Source of the DNA: an uncultured Clostridia bacterium
GTDB taxonomy: Bacteria > Bacillota > Clostridia > Christensenellales > Borkfalkiaceae
Direction of reading: 5' to 3'
Length of the DNA stretch: 64,000 nt
Assembly (NCBI GenBank): GCA_947625025.1
Contig: CANQMQ010000002.1
Span: 1-64,000 of the forward strand
Shown here: positions 42,887-51,792 of the stretch, piece by piece
Layout of the letters: each line of letters begins with the position of its first letter
How positions within the stretch are numbered: the first letter of the stretch is position 1
Notes under the pieces: model-generated
Database searches by the model: none
What the model was told of the DNA's origin: nothing
The model's input: the letters and a program-made list of their open reading frames with translations, nothing else
Made by a program: the position numbers and the translations under genes

Positions 42887-44658
42887 AGCGGAATACCTAC
42901 TTCCTCGATGAAGAAGTCAAGACGGATAAGGTAGACGTCAAATACTTAAAGCGCCTTCTATCACGGGTCGCCCCGCATAAGAAGCTCTTTCTTTTGGCCC
43001 TCTTCCTGCTTGCGGCGAGCTCGGTTGTAGCGCTCGTGCCGCCCATCCTCATCCGCACCATTGTAAACGATGTGGTACCCATGTCTGAAGGCAGGACGCA
43101 AAAACTCGTGCTCTATCTCGTAGCCCTCGGCGTCATGGGGCTGCTTACGGCCCTCCTTCCGTACTTCCACAGGCTCATCATGGGCACTTTGGGGCACGGC
43201 ATCATAAGGGACGTGCGGCGGGAGATCTTCGAGCACCTGCAGGAGCTCCCCTTCGAGTACTACGATAGCCGCCCCGCGGGCAAGATCTCCATACGGGTGA
43301 CCGAATACGTCAACGAGCTCGCCGATTTCTTCACCGATTATCTGCTCAACTTCATCGTAGATATCATCAAAATTTTGGTGGCTACGGTGTTCATGCTGTG
43401 CATCAGCCCCCTGCTCACCGCCGTCATTTACGCCGCCGCCATCCCGATGGTGGTGTGCGTGCTCTTTATCAAGAGGGCGGTGCGGCGGCTCTTCCGCAAG
43501 CACCGTGCCAAGAACAGCAACCGCAATGCCTTCATCGTCGAATCCATCATGGGCGAAAAGGTAATAAAGAATTACAACCGCTCGGCGTACAACCGCGCCA
43601 TCTATAAGGATTTGCAGGAGGACAGCGCCTCCACGTGGATGAGCATCGTCCGCCGCAACGAGCTCAATGCCCCCATCACGGAGTTCTTCTGGAATGCGGG
43701 CATCCTCGCGATGTACGCCGTCGCCGTCTTGAGCACCGCCGCGGGAGGCAACTTGGCGGGCACCGTAATTGCCTTCCTCCTCTATATCAACCTGTGCGCA
43801 GAGCCCTTCCTGCAGCTCTCCGCCATGCTCCAGCAGCTCTCCCAGGTCTCCGCCAACTTGGAGCGCATCTATGAGACGGTGGATGCTCCCGTGGGTATCT
43901 TCGATAGGGAAGGCGCCGTGGAGCTTCATAATATTTCGGGAAGGGTGGATTACGACGACGTCACCTTCGGCTACGAAGAGGGCGTCACCGTGTTGGAACA
44001 CTTCGATCTGCATGTGAAGGAGGGGGAGAAAATTGCCCTCGTCGGCCCCACGGGGGCGGGAAAGACGACCGTCGTCAACCTGCTCACCCGCTTCTACGAT
44101 GTAGGGAGCGGGAGTGTGCGTGTGGACGGCATCGACGTGCGGGACGTCACCCTGCATTCCCTGCGGAAGGAGATCGGCGTCCTCATGCAGGAGCCCTTCA
44201 TCTTCAAGGGGACCATCCTCGAGAATATCCGCTACGGCACCCCCGAAGCGACCGATGAGGAGTGCATTGCGGCGGCAAGGGCCATCTACTGTGACCGCGT
44301 CGCCAACCGCTTCCCCGAAGGCTTCTCCGCCATGCTCGGGGAGCGGGGAGAGGGGCTCTCCGCGGGGGAGAAACAGCTCATCTCCTTTGCCCGCATCGTC
44401 CTCAAGAATCCCCGCATCGTCATTTTGGATGAGGCGACGAGCTCCATCGATTCGGAGACCGAGCTCCTCATTCAGGAGGCGCTCGACCGCATCCTCATGG
44501 GCAAGACGGCGTTTATCGTCGCCCACCGCCTCTCCACCATCCGCAAGGCAGACCGTATCCTCTATATTGCGGATAAGGGCATTGCGGAGGAGGGCTCCCA
44601 CGAGGAGCTCATGGCGAAGAAGGGCAGGTACTACGCCCTCAACAACAGGAGCGAATAG
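42883..44658 (+). CDS. ABC exporter half-transporter, catalytic subunit
   Basis: This 591-residue partner of the preceding half-transporter has six membrane helices, then a nucleotide-binding domain. Walker A is GPTGAGKTT, Walker B is IVILDEATSSID with the catalytic Glu, and the switch is VAHR. The signature is LSAGEKQ, with Gly-Glu in place of the usual Gly-Gln. In the assembled dimer the complete site would pair this Walker A/B with the canonical LSGGQ of the first subunit. The start at 42883 overlaps the previous stop and follows GGGGGGAG. Confidence 0.93.
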   Translation: MKRNTYFLDEEVKTDKVDVKYLKRLLSRVAPHKKLFLLALFLLAASSVVALVPPILIRTIVNDVVPMSEGRTQKLVLYLVALGVMGLLTALLPYFHRLIMGTLGHGIIRDVRREIFEHLQELPFEYYDSRPAGKISIRVTEYVNELADFFTDYLLNFIVDIIKILVATVFMLCISPLLTAVIYAAAIPMVVCVLFIKRAVRRLFRKHRAKNSNRNAFIVESIMGEKVIKNYNRSAYNRAIYKDLQEDSASTWMSIVRRNELNAPITEFFWNAGILAMYAVAVLSTAAGGNLAGTVIAFLLYINLCAEPFLQLSAMLQQLSQVSANLERIYETVDAPVGIFDREGAVELHNISGRVDYDDVTFGYEEGVTVLEHFDLHVKEGEKIALVGPTGAGKTTVVNLLTRFYDVGSGSVRVDGIDVRDVTLHSLRKEIGVLMQEPFIFKGTILENIRYGTPEATDEECIAAARAIYCDRVANRFPEGFSAMLGERGEGLSAGEKQLISFARIVLKNPRIVILDEATSSIDSETELLIQEALDRILMGKTAFIVAHRLSTIRKADRILYIADKGIAEEGSHEELMAKKGRYYALNNRSE

Positions 44659-44689
44659 CGCCCGATAGAGAAATCAAGAAGGAGAAAAT

Positions 44690-45538
44690 ATGGCAAATTG
44701 TACACACGACTGTAACACCTGTTCGAGCAACTGCGGCACGCGGGATAAGACCTCGTTCATCAAGGCCCCCCACAAGAAGAGCAAGATCCACCGCGTCATT
44801 GCCGTCACGAGCGGAAAGGGGGGCGTAGGCAAATCCCTCGTCACCTCCCTCCTCGCAGTGCGGGCACGGGCGGCGGGGTACCGCGTCGCCATCCTCGATG
44901 CCGATATCACGGGCCCCTCCATCCCCAAACTCTTCGGGGCGGAGGACTTCGCTACGGGCAAGGAGGGGGAAATTTACCCCGTCGAAGCGAGGAGCGGCAT
45001 TAAAATCATTTCGATGAATAACCTCTTGGAGCACGACGACGACCCCGTGGTATGGCGGGGGACCCTGATCGCGGGCGCCTGCCTGCAATTCTGGACGGAC
45101 GTCGTCTGGGACGAAGTAGACATCATGTTCATCGACATGCCTCCGGGAACGGGCGACGTGCCGCTCACCGTATTCCAGAGCATCCCCGTCTCGGGCGCCG
45201 TCGTCGTCACCACCCCGCAGGACCTCGTGGAGCTCATCGTCAAGAAGAACGTCAACATGGCGGGCATGCTCCATGTCCCCGTCTTGGGGCTTGCGGAGAA
45301 TATGAGTTACTACGTCTGCCCCGATTGCGGAAGGGAGCATGAAATTTTCGGGGAGAGCAAGGCGGCGGCGCTTGCTAAGAAGTACCAAATTCCCGCCGTG
45401 GCCCGCCTTCCCATCGACCCGATGCTCGCCGCCCTCGCGGACGCGGGCAAAATTGAGGAAGCGGATACCGATGCCCTCTCGGAGATCTTCGAAGAGATCC
45501 GCTCTTCCCGTGAGATCAAGGATTTCTTGGGCGAGTAA
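44690..45538 (+). CDS. mrp: Mrp/NBP35-type iron-sulfur cluster carrier ATPase
   Basis: This 282-residue P-loop protein has a deviant Walker A SGKGGVGKS at 41-49 and DADITGPSIP. It carries the Mrp signature MPPGTGDVPLTVFQ and the cluster-binding CPDC near residue 209. The N-terminus has a second cysteine group (CTHDCNTCSSNC, Cys4/8/11/15), as in NBP35-like members. It probably assembles or transfers Fe-S clusters in the cytosol. It is preceded by GAAGGAG and follows the ABC genes by 31 nt. Confidence 0.92.
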   Translation: MANCTHDCNTCSSNCGTRDKTSFIKAPHKKSKIHRVIAVTSGKGGVGKSLVTSLLAVRARAAGYRVAILDADITGPSIPKLFGAEDFATGKEGEIYPVEARSGIKIISMNNLLEHDDDPVVWRGTLIAGACLQFWTDVVWDEVDIMFIDMPPGTGDVPLTVFQSIPVSGAVVVTTPQDLVELIVKKNVNMAGMLHVPVLGLAENMSYYVCPDCGREHEIFGESKAAALAKKYQIPAVARLPIDPMLAALADAGKIEEADTDALSEIFEEIRSSREIKDFLGE

Positions 45539-45583
45539 CCGTAACGACTCTATATCCTATTATAATTGCTATTCAAAACGGCA

Positions 45584-45610
45584 TAAAAAATCCCCGCCCG
45601 AAGGCGGGGA
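45584..45610 (-). terminator. Rho-independent terminator of the DUF1508 gene
   Basis: TCCCCGCC / GGCGGGGA with a 4-nt loop and, on the reverse strand, TTTTTTATG. It follows the reverse-strand gene by 14 nt and may also end mrp, though the plus strand lacks a clear T-run. Confidence 0.75.
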
Positions 45611-45624
45611 TCTTGTTGTATCGA

Positions 45625-46563
45625 TTATGATTCGGGAGTGACTTCCTCGATCGCCGTCGTTGCGGCCCAGCGCTTGATGGATTCCATCGCGCTCTCGGCG
45701 GCGTTCTTCGTCGAATAGGTGGAGCTTGCCGCAAGGAGGCCGTGGCGGGCATTGAGCACCAACACCTGCGAATCGCCGTTCTTGTGGGTGGTGAGCTCGA
45801 GGCGGCCTGCTGCGATGTTGTCCTGATACGTCTTGATGCCCGACCGTGCGCTTGCAAGCGTCGCATACCCGGGAGCGGGGCTCTCGAGCATCACTTGCCC
45901 GTTGGGCGCATAGAGGCTGAGCCAGAATTTGCCGTTGACGTTCTCAATGACCCACTTGCCGCCTGCGGAGGAGACGCGCTCGGGCTTCTCTTCCTTGGTG
46001 ACGGGCTTGAAAACGAGGCTTGCGGGCTTCTTCGGGGTAGCGGGTGCGGGCTTTTCTTCCTTCTTCTTCATATCTTCCTCCTTGGGTGCAAGTTCTTCTT
46101 CGGGGGCGGGCTCGATGGGAGCGGGCTCTGCGGGTACGGGTGCGGGCCGCACGACGGGCGCGGGCCTTACCACGACGACGGGCTTCTGCGCGGGCTTTTC
46201 TTCCTTGGGCGCAGGTGCGGGCTCGGGTGCGGGAGCGGGGGCAGGGGCGGGCTCTACGGGCGCGGGCCTTGCGACGACGACGGGCTTTTGCACGGGCTCT
46301 TCCTTGGGAGCGGGTGCGGGCTCGGGCTCGGGTGCAGGTGCGGGCGCTTCGGCCACGGCGGGTGCTTCGGCTTCCGCCTCTGCGGGTGCGGGCGCCTCTG
46401 CGGCCTTTGCCGCCTCTTCGGCTGCCAACTTCTTGCTCTTGCTCTTTAGCACTGCCATCACGATGGCGAGCACGATGATGAGCACGAGGATCGCGGCGAG
46501 TACGACGACGAGGATGAGGTTTTCCCGAATGAAGTCCATTACGGATGCAGCAAGTATATTCAT
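45625..46563 (-). CDS. Membrane-anchored protein with Pro/Ala-rich stalk and two DUF1508 (YegP) modules
   Basis: This 312-residue protein has a membrane helix at about 16-40 (NLILVVVLAAILVLIIVLAI), then a long stalk (about 45-195) made of Ala, Pro, Glu and Lys. The stalk includes near-repeats of PAPKEE, QKPVVVARPAP and PAPAPEPAPAP. Two tandem DUF1508/YegP modules follow: GKFWLSLYAPNGQVML...SARSGIKTYQDN, and DSQVLVLNARHGLLAAS...AAESAMESIKRW. The family is small and of uncertain function. Ribosome binding site AAAAGGAGA and a consensus promoter (46612-46584) support the start. The low-complexity stalk could expand or shrink by slippage. Confidence 0.85.
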   Translation of the reverse strand: MNILAASVMDFIRENLILVVVLAAILVLIIVLAIVMAVLKSKSKKLAAEEAAKAAEAPAPAEAEAEAPAVAEAPAPAPEPEPAPAPKEEPVQKPVVVARPAPVEPAPAPAPAPEPAPAPKEEKPAQKPVVVVRPAPVVRPAPVPAEPAPIEPAPEEELAPKEEDMKKKEEKPAPATPKKPASLVFKPVTKEEKPERVSSAGGKWVIENVNGKFWLSLYAPNGQVMLESPAPGYATLASARSGIKTYQDNIAAGRLELTTHKNGDSQVLVLNARHGLLAASSTYSTKNAAESAMESIKRWAATTAIEEVTPES

Positions 46564-46583
46564 AACTTTATCTCCTTTTTTCT

Positions 46584-46612
46584 ATTATAACACGGAAAAG
46601 CCGTGCTGTCAA
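46584..46612 (-). promoter_or_regulatory. Promoter of the DUF1508 gene
   Basis: On the reverse strand: TTGACA (46612-46607), 17 nt, TATAAT (46589-46584). It is arranged back to back with the promoter at 46617-46645. Confidence 0.75.
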
Positions 46613-46616
46613 TCCA

Positions 46617-46645
46617 TTGACAAATTTTTTTAATTGCTATATGAT
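46617..46645 (+). promoter_or_regulatory. Promoter giving a leaderless flavoprotein mRNA
   Basis: TTGACA (46617-46622), 17 nt, TATGAT (46640-46645). Seven nt beyond the -10 box is 46652, the A of the ATG of the next gene. Confidence 0.68.
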
Positions 46646-46651
46646 AAGAAT

Positions 46652-47791
46652 ATGAAAAAAATCCTCGTGATCGGAGGGGGTGCGGCGGGTATGGCGTGCG
46701 CAGTGATGCTTGCCCGCGGCGGCGCTTCCGTAAAAATTTTGGAACGCGGGGAGCGCCTCGGAAGGAAGCTCTCCGCTACGGGCAACGGGCAGGGCAATGT
46801 GACCAACCTCCAAATGGGCCCCGAATTCTATTTTTCGGATGAACCCCAAAAGGTCGCCCGTGCCCTCTCCCGCTTCGGCGCCCGTGAGACAATTTCCTTT
46901 TTAGAGAGCATGGGAGGAATTTTCCTTCCCGATGGGCGGGGGAGGGTGTACCCCGCAGGGCGGCAGGCCTCGGCCGTCACCGATCTCTTCCGCATGGAGC
47001 TTGCCCGCCTCGGGGTGGAGACGGTGTTCGGGGCACAGGTAACAAACCTCACCCATAAGAGTAGGTTTACGGCGAGCTGGCAGGGAGGACGGGAAGAGGC
47101 GGACGCCGTCGTGCTCTGTGCGGGCGGTAGGGCCGCTCCAAACTTCGGAACGGATGGCGCGGCATATGCGCTTGCGGAGAAATTCGGGCATACCGTGTCC
47201 GCGATCCGCCCCGCACTTGTCCCCCTCAAATGTGACCCTTCTGCGGTGCGCGGCCTCAAGGGGATCCGCATGGACTGCACCCTCCGCGCCCGTTCGGGAG
47301 GGAAGCCCGTGTTTGAGGGCAGGGGGGATTTCCTGTTCGCGGAGGGGGGCATCTCGGGCGATGTCGTCTTTCGTGCCTCTTCCTATGTGAAGAAGGGGGA
47401 TACGCTCGAGGTAGATTTCCTGCCCGATGTTCCCGAAAAGCGGCTGTATTCCATCCTCTCGGAAAGGAAAGGGGAGGGGGCGCTTCTCTGTATCGTACCC
47501 AACGGGCTCGGGCGGTTCCTCTATGCCCGTGCGGGCGGGGACGTAAATAAACTCATCTCCCTCCTGAAGGCCTTCCCGCTCACGGTGGAGGGGGACTTCG
47601 GATTCGCCCGTGCACAGGTGACCAAGGGGGGCATTCCCCTTGCCGAAGTGGATGATTCCCTCCAAAGCAATCTCGTGCAGGGGCTGTATTTCGCGGGGGA
47701 AATTCTCAATGTGGACGGCGCATGCGGGGGATACAACCTGCAGTGGGCGTTTACTTCCGCCCACCTCTGTGTGGAGGGCATGCTATGCTGA
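46652..47791 (+). CDS. HI0933/BaiN-like FAD-dependent oxidoreductase
   Basis: This 379-residue flavoprotein is of the HI0933/BaiN family. The FAD fold is ILVIGGGAAGMACAVMLA, followed by GRKLSATGNGQGNVTN, the conserved GGRAAPNFGTDGAAYALA, and the C-terminal GLYFAGEILNVDGACGGYNLQWAF. Some relatives reduce bile-acid intermediates, but most have no proven substrate, so the bile link to the bsh gene at 16.8 kb is only suggestive. The ATG at 46652 has no ribosome binding site and lies at the predicted transcript start. It overlaps the next gene by 7 nt. Confidence 0.88.
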   Translation: MKKILVIGGGAAGMACAVMLARGGASVKILERGERLGRKLSATGNGQGNVTNLQMGPEFYFSDEPQKVARALSRFGARETISFLESMGGIFLPDGRGRVYPAGRQASAVTDLFRMELARLGVETVFGAQVTNLTHKSRFTASWQGGREEADAVVLCAGGRAAPNFGTDGAAYALAEKFGHTVSAIRPALVPLKCDPSAVRGLKGIRMDCTLRARSGGKPVFEGRGDFLFAEGGISGDVVFRASSYVKKGDTLEVDFLPDVPEKRLYSILSERKGEGALLCIVPNGLGRFLYARAGGDVNKLISLLKAFPLTVEGDFGFARAQVTKGGIPLAEVDDSLQSNLVQGLYFAGEILNVDGACGGYNLQWAFTSAHLCVEGMLC

Positions 47792-49299
47792 AGCTCACCT
47801 TCAAACTCGCTCCCTCCGAGCACGAGAAGCGCCTCATAACCCTGTGTGAAAAAAAGCTCCGCGCCCCCGTAAGGCACTTCCGTATCCTCAAAAAATCCCT
47901 CGACGCCCGTGATAAGGGGCAGATACGATGGGTGTATACGGTGGAATGCGCGGCGGAGGAAATCAGAGAGGAGGCCCCCGTCTTTGAAAGGATCAAGGGC
48001 GAGATGCCGCGGGTGTATATCATCGGCACGGGCCCTGCGGGGCTGTTCTGCGCCCTGCGCCTTCTCGATAGCGGCATTCGGCCCATCCTCATCGAGCGGG
48101 GCAGGCCCGTGGAGGAACGGCTTCGGGACGTACTCGAATTTCAGCGGACGGGGGTACTCGACCCCGCAAGCAACGTACAATTCGGGGAAGGGGGCGCGGG
48201 GACCTTTTCGGACGGCAAACTCTTCACCCAGACCAACTCCCCGCTCAACCGTGAGGTGCTTCGGCGTTTCGTGCAGTTCGGGGCGCCCCCCGAGATCGCC
48301 TATCTCGGAAGGCCGCACATCGGGAGCGATAAGCTGCGCGGCGTCGTCGCCGCCATGCGGAAGTATCTGCTTTCCGAGGGTGCGGAGATACGGTATTCCT
48401 CCACCCTTACGGGCATCAAATGCAGGGAGGGAAAGGTGTACGCCGCCCTCATCGACGGGCAGGAGGAGCCCTGCGACGAACTTGTGCTCGCCATCGGGCA
48501 CAGCGCACGGGATACCTTCGAAATGCTCCTCGCCTCGGGATTCCAAATGGAGCAGAAGGAGTTTGCGGCGGGCGTCCGTATCGAACATTTGCAGAGCGCC
48601 ATCGGGAAGGCGCAGTACGGCACGGGCTATGCCGCCCTCCCGCCCGCGGACTATAAACTCGTCTCCCATGCGGGGGAGCGCGCCGTCTTTTCCTTCTGCA
48701 TGTGCCCGGGCGGCGTCGTCATTCCCGCGGCCTCGGAGGCGGACATGGTCGTCACCAATGGCATGAGTGATTACGCACGGGACGGCAAAAATGCCAACGC
48801 CGCGCTCGTCGTTCAGGTAAAGAGAGAGGACTTCGGAAGCCTGCATCCGCTTGCGGGCGTAACCTTCCAGAGGCGCATGGAGGCGCTCGCCTTTCGGGCG
48901 GCGGGCGGCGGGTATCGCGCCCCCGTCCAACTCGTGGGAGACTTCCTTGCGGGTAAGGAGAGTTACTATTTCGGGGAGGTGCAACCGACCTATGCTTGCG
49001 GCACGGCGTTTGCTCCCGTGGATGCCTACCTTCCGCCCGTGCTCTCGGCGAGCCTCCGCCTCGCCATCCCCGATATGAATGCCCGCCTTGCGGGATTTTC
49101 GGCGTATGAGGCGGTGCTGACGGGGGTGGAATCGCGCACGAGTTCGCCCGTACGCATCCTGCGGGAAGAGAATTTGCAGGCAGTGGGCTTTGAAGGGGTG
49201 TACCCCTGCGGAGAGGGGTGCGGCTATGCGGGCGGCATCACTTCGGCTGCCGCGGACGGGCTGCGTGTCGCTCAGCAAATTACAAAAAAATACTCGTAA
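47785..49299 (+). CDS. FAD-dependent dehydrogenase (COG2509 type)
   Basis: This 504-residue protein of the uncharacterised FAD-dependent dehydrogenase family has an N-terminal region (about 1-75) that resembles an RNA/ligand-binding extension. The FAD fold follows (VYIIGTGPAGLFCALRLLDSG), then ERGRPVEERLRDV, FGEGGAGTFSDGKL and GEGCGYAGGITSAAADGLR. No substrate is known. It is translationally coupled to the preceding BaiN-like gene, so two flavoproteins are made together. Confidence 0.88.
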   Translation: MLKLTFKLAPSEHEKRLITLCEKKLRAPVRHFRILKKSLDARDKGQIRWVYTVECAAEEIREEAPVFERIKGEMPRVYIIGTGPAGLFCALRLLDSGIRPILIERGRPVEERLRDVLEFQRTGVLDPASNVQFGEGGAGTFSDGKLFTQTNSPLNREVLRRFVQFGAPPEIAYLGRPHIGSDKLRGVVAAMRKYLLSEGAEIRYSSTLTGIKCREGKVYAALIDGQEEPCDELVLAIGHSARDTFEMLLASGFQMEQKEFAAGVRIEHLQSAIGKAQYGTGYAALPPADYKLVSHAGERAVFSFCMCPGGVVIPAASEADMVVTNGMSDYARDGKNANAALVVQVKREDFGSLHPLAGVTFQRRMEALAFRAAGGGYRAPVQLVGDFLAGKESYYFGEVQPTYACGTAFAPVDAYLPPVLSASLRLAIPDMNARLAGFSAYEAVLTGVESRTSSPVRILREENLQAVGFEGVYPCGEGCGYAGGITSAAADGLRVAQQITKKYS

Positions 49300-49413
49300 T
49301 TTTATATGCTTTGCACTGCAATTTCACGGGGCTATCACGTTTCGACAGTATAATGGAGGCACAAAGAAACATTCGACTACTCTCCAAGATTTTTTCATAT
49401 TCTCTCGGTAAGG

Positions 49414-49447
49414 CTCTCTCCGCAAGGAGGGAGTTTTACTTTTTTAT
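49414..49447 (+). terminator. Terminator after the flavoprotein operon
   Basis: An 8-bp stem with GCAA loop (CTCTCTCC / GGAGGGAG, one G-U) is followed by TTTTACTTTTTTATTTTT. It lies 115 nt after the stop. The rest of 49300-49552 shows no gene. Confidence 0.7.
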
Positions 49448-49552
49448 TTTTCCACCATGGCGGCTTCTGATATGGAAAAGGCTTGCCGTAACCAGTACCC
49501 CATAAGGCCCTTTCGGTTTGATGAGAATTTTCAGAAAAATTGCTCTTATCTA

Positions 49553-49581
49553 TTGCAAAGTGAAACGGTTTATGGTAAAAT
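49553..49581 (+). promoter_or_regulatory. Promoter of the GH43-like gene
   Basis: TTGCAA (49553-49558), 17 nt, TAAAAT (49576-49581), start near 49588; GGGGGG ribosome binding site just before the ATG at 49612. Confidence 0.68.
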
Positions 49582-49611
49582 AAAACAAATTCAAAATCCG
49601 ACAGGGGGGAA

Positions 49612-51582
49612 ATGAATATGAACAAGACGCGTAAAATTCTTGCGCTCGCGCTCGGCAGTGTGATGGCGCTCTCCACGGCATCGCTGTTTGCCGCATGTGC
49701 AAAGGGGGCGGAGCCCGTTCCTCAGGCAAGAATTTGCTTCGACAACCTTCCGGACGACGGGATCGCGATCCCCGAATCCGCCACGAAGTTTGAGGCCAAG
49801 AATGTCTCCGAAGTCAAGGAGTATGGCGTAGACGGCGCAGAGGCGCCCACGGGGACGGTTGCAACATATGCGGACGGCGTACTCACCGCAAAGAGTGCGG
49901 GCATGGTGAAGCTCACCTTGAAGGACGGCAAGACGCAGTGGGTAGACGTCGTACCCGCCTACGTCACAGACCCGAAGAACCAATACGATACAAGTAAAAC
50001 CACCGATTACGATAAGTCTCCGAGCAAGCTCCTCGGTTGGACGCACGATCCCTCCCTCATCGAGACGGAGGAGGATGGTAAGCCCGTCTACTACATTTGC
50101 TCTACGGGTTGGGAATACGGCAACGATATCCACCGCTCCGAAGATCTCATCCACTGGGAATACACGGGCAAGACCACGACGCAGACGACGAAGTGTGATA
50201 AGATCGATGAATGGATCACCCAGCGCAACGCCAACCGCGGCATCTCGTGGTGGGCACCCGATATCGTGAAGGCGCCCGACGGCGGCTATTGGCTGTACAC
50301 CTGCGCAACGCTCGGCGAAGGCGCGGCGCCGAAGATCGGCACGACTTCCTACAGCCCCGCCTGCATCGTCTTGTTCCACTCGGCGGCTGAGAAGTTTACT
50401 GCAGGGAGCTTCCAATATAAGGGCGTGCTCATGCAGTCCTTCATCCCGAAGGATACGGCTGATTCGGGTCTCGATGTCAACTCCATCGACCCGCAGATCA
50501 TCTACTCCCCCGATGGGAAGATGTATATGGCGTACGGCTCCTTCGGCACGGGCAACTGGATGCTCGAACTCGACCCCGAGACGGGTCTCCGCAAGGATAA
50601 CTTCTATAAGGGCGGGAACTTCATTACCCCCGAACAGGTCCGTGACTACCGCGATGAAGCGCTGGATATTTACGAAAAATTTGCCGATGAGGAGAAGGTA
50701 GAGCACGAATATTACGGCAGAATGATTTCGATGGAGAATATGGAAGCTCCCGTCATTGCCCGCCACGACGGCGTGACCGTGATGGACGAGAACGAAAAGG
50801 TGCTCGAAAAGGGCAAGACGTTCTACTATTCCATGCACTCCTACAACCCGCTCGATAGCGGCTATCAGATGTGGGGCGGCAGGAGCGAGGACGTATGGGG
50901 CATCTATCGCTCCACCAACGGCGGCATCGTCCGCAATGTGAATGCGGGTTCGAACAAGACGACGGGCAACAAGTACATGGGCTCCTTTGCCTGGACGGGT
51001 GCAAACAAGGGCACTTCCATCGATATCATCCTTCCCGGCCACAACGACCTCTTCACCAACTCGATGGGCCTCAACGTCGCGGCGTACATCACCCGCACGG
51101 ATTCCTTTATCGAGGGCGGAGCGACGAAGGACCGCGTATTCGTCTCCCAGATCCACCAATATTACCTCAACTCGATGGGTGATATCGTCATTAACCCTAA
51201 CCGCTACGGCGGGGAAGTCAACCGCCCCGTCACCAAAGAAGAGCTCTTCCAATACACCGCGAAGGAGGGCGAGGGCTACAAGTTCAAGATGGTTCAGCTC
51301 AAGAACGACAACAACCTTGGGCTCAAATCTGAGGACGTCCTTCTCCTCCCCGATGGCACCCTGAAATCGGGAACGAGCGAGATCGGCACGTGGAAGATGT
51401 ATGGAGAGGGCTACATCTACATGGAACTCAACAGCGTCAAGTACTACGGCGTCGTGCGCACGGCTTGGCTCGACGATCAGAATAAATCGGGCTTCACCAT
51501 CACTTGCATGAGCCATCCCGAAACGGATAAGTGCAGCATGGGGCTGTTCTTCAACAACTATTCGACGCTCACCGTCCAATAA
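49612..51582 (+). CDS. GH43-like (arabinanase-type) lipoprotein
   Basis: This 656-residue protein has a lipoprotein signal peptide (lipobox FAAC, Cys29) and a small Ig-like region to about residue 125. A five-bladed propeller of glycoside hydrolase family 43 follows. Candidate catalytic residues are Asp146 (THDPSLI, base), Asp293 (SIDPQII, modulator) and Glu378 (MEAPVIA, acid). The family mark WAPDIVK is at 214-220. The C-terminal domain from about 555 (LPDGTLKSG, GTWKMYGEGYIYMEL) resembles the added domain of endo-1,5-arabinanases. It probably trims plant arabinan or arabinoxylan side chains at the cell surface. No sugar transporter is adjacent. Confidence 0.82.
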   Translation: MNMNKTRKILALALGSVMALSTASLFAACAKGAEPVPQARICFDNLPDDGIAIPESATKFEAKNVSEVKEYGVDGAEAPTGTVATYADGVLTAKSAGMVKLTLKDGKTQWVDVVPAYVTDPKNQYDTSKTTDYDKSPSKLLGWTHDPSLIETEEDGKPVYYICSTGWEYGNDIHRSEDLIHWEYTGKTTTQTTKCDKIDEWITQRNANRGISWWAPDIVKAPDGGYWLYTCATLGEGAAPKIGTTSYSPACIVLFHSAAEKFTAGSFQYKGVLMQSFIPKDTADSGLDVNSIDPQIIYSPDGKMYMAYGSFGTGNWMLELDPETGLRKDNFYKGGNFITPEQVRDYRDEALDIYEKFADEEKVEHEYYGRMISMENMEAPVIARHDGVTVMDENEKVLEKGKTFYYSMHSYNPLDSGYQMWGGRSEDVWGIYRSTNGGIVRNVNAGSNKTTGNKYMGSFAWTGANKGTSIDIILPGHNDLFTNSMGLNVAAYITRTDSFIEGGATKDRVFVSQIHQYYLNSMGDIVINPNRYGGEVNRPVTKEELFQYTAKEGEGYKFKMVQLKNDNNLGLKSEDVLLLPDGTLKSGTSEIGTWKMYGEGYIYMELNSVKYYGVVRTAWLDDQNKSGFTITCMSHPETDKCSMGLFFNNYSTLTVQ

Positions 51583-51592
51583 AGATCCAACG

Positions 51593-51620
51593 AGGCCGCG
51601 GCTTCTGCCGCGGCTTTTTT
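51593..51620 (+). terminator. Rho-independent terminator of the GH43-like gene
   Basis: GCCGCGGC / GCCGCGGC stem (51595-51602 with 51607-51614) followed by TTTTTTG. Confidence 0.85.
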
Positions 51621-51641
51621 GTTTACAAAATTTGGAATTGA

Positions 51642-51682
51642 GGGGGGAAGTTTTTGGGCCTTCCGCCCAAAAAATTCCCCCC
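51642..51682. other. Long hairpin before the glnN promoter
   Basis: An 18-nt arm (51642-51659, GGGGGGAAGTTTTTGGGC) pairs with 51665-51682 with one mismatch and a 5-nt loop. It lies between the GH43 terminator and the glnN promoter and has no T-tract after it. Its function is not evident; it may be a second terminator, an operator or an REP-like element. Confidence 0.5.
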
Positions 51683-51689
51683 CAAACGT

Positions 51690-51718
51690 TTGACTTTATC
51701 GGGATGGGTCCGTATAAT
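51690..51718 (+). promoter_or_regulatory. Promoter of glnN
   Basis: TTGACT (51690-51695), 17 nt, TATAAT (51713-51718), with a leader of about 68 nt and ribosome binding site TAGGAGTG before the ATG at 51793. Confidence 0.7.
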
Positions 51719-51792
51719 TGTAATTTGTTGTGGGAAAAATTTCGCGCTCTTTCGTATGATGAAGGGAAGATCCCATTTTTAGGAGTGTCATT

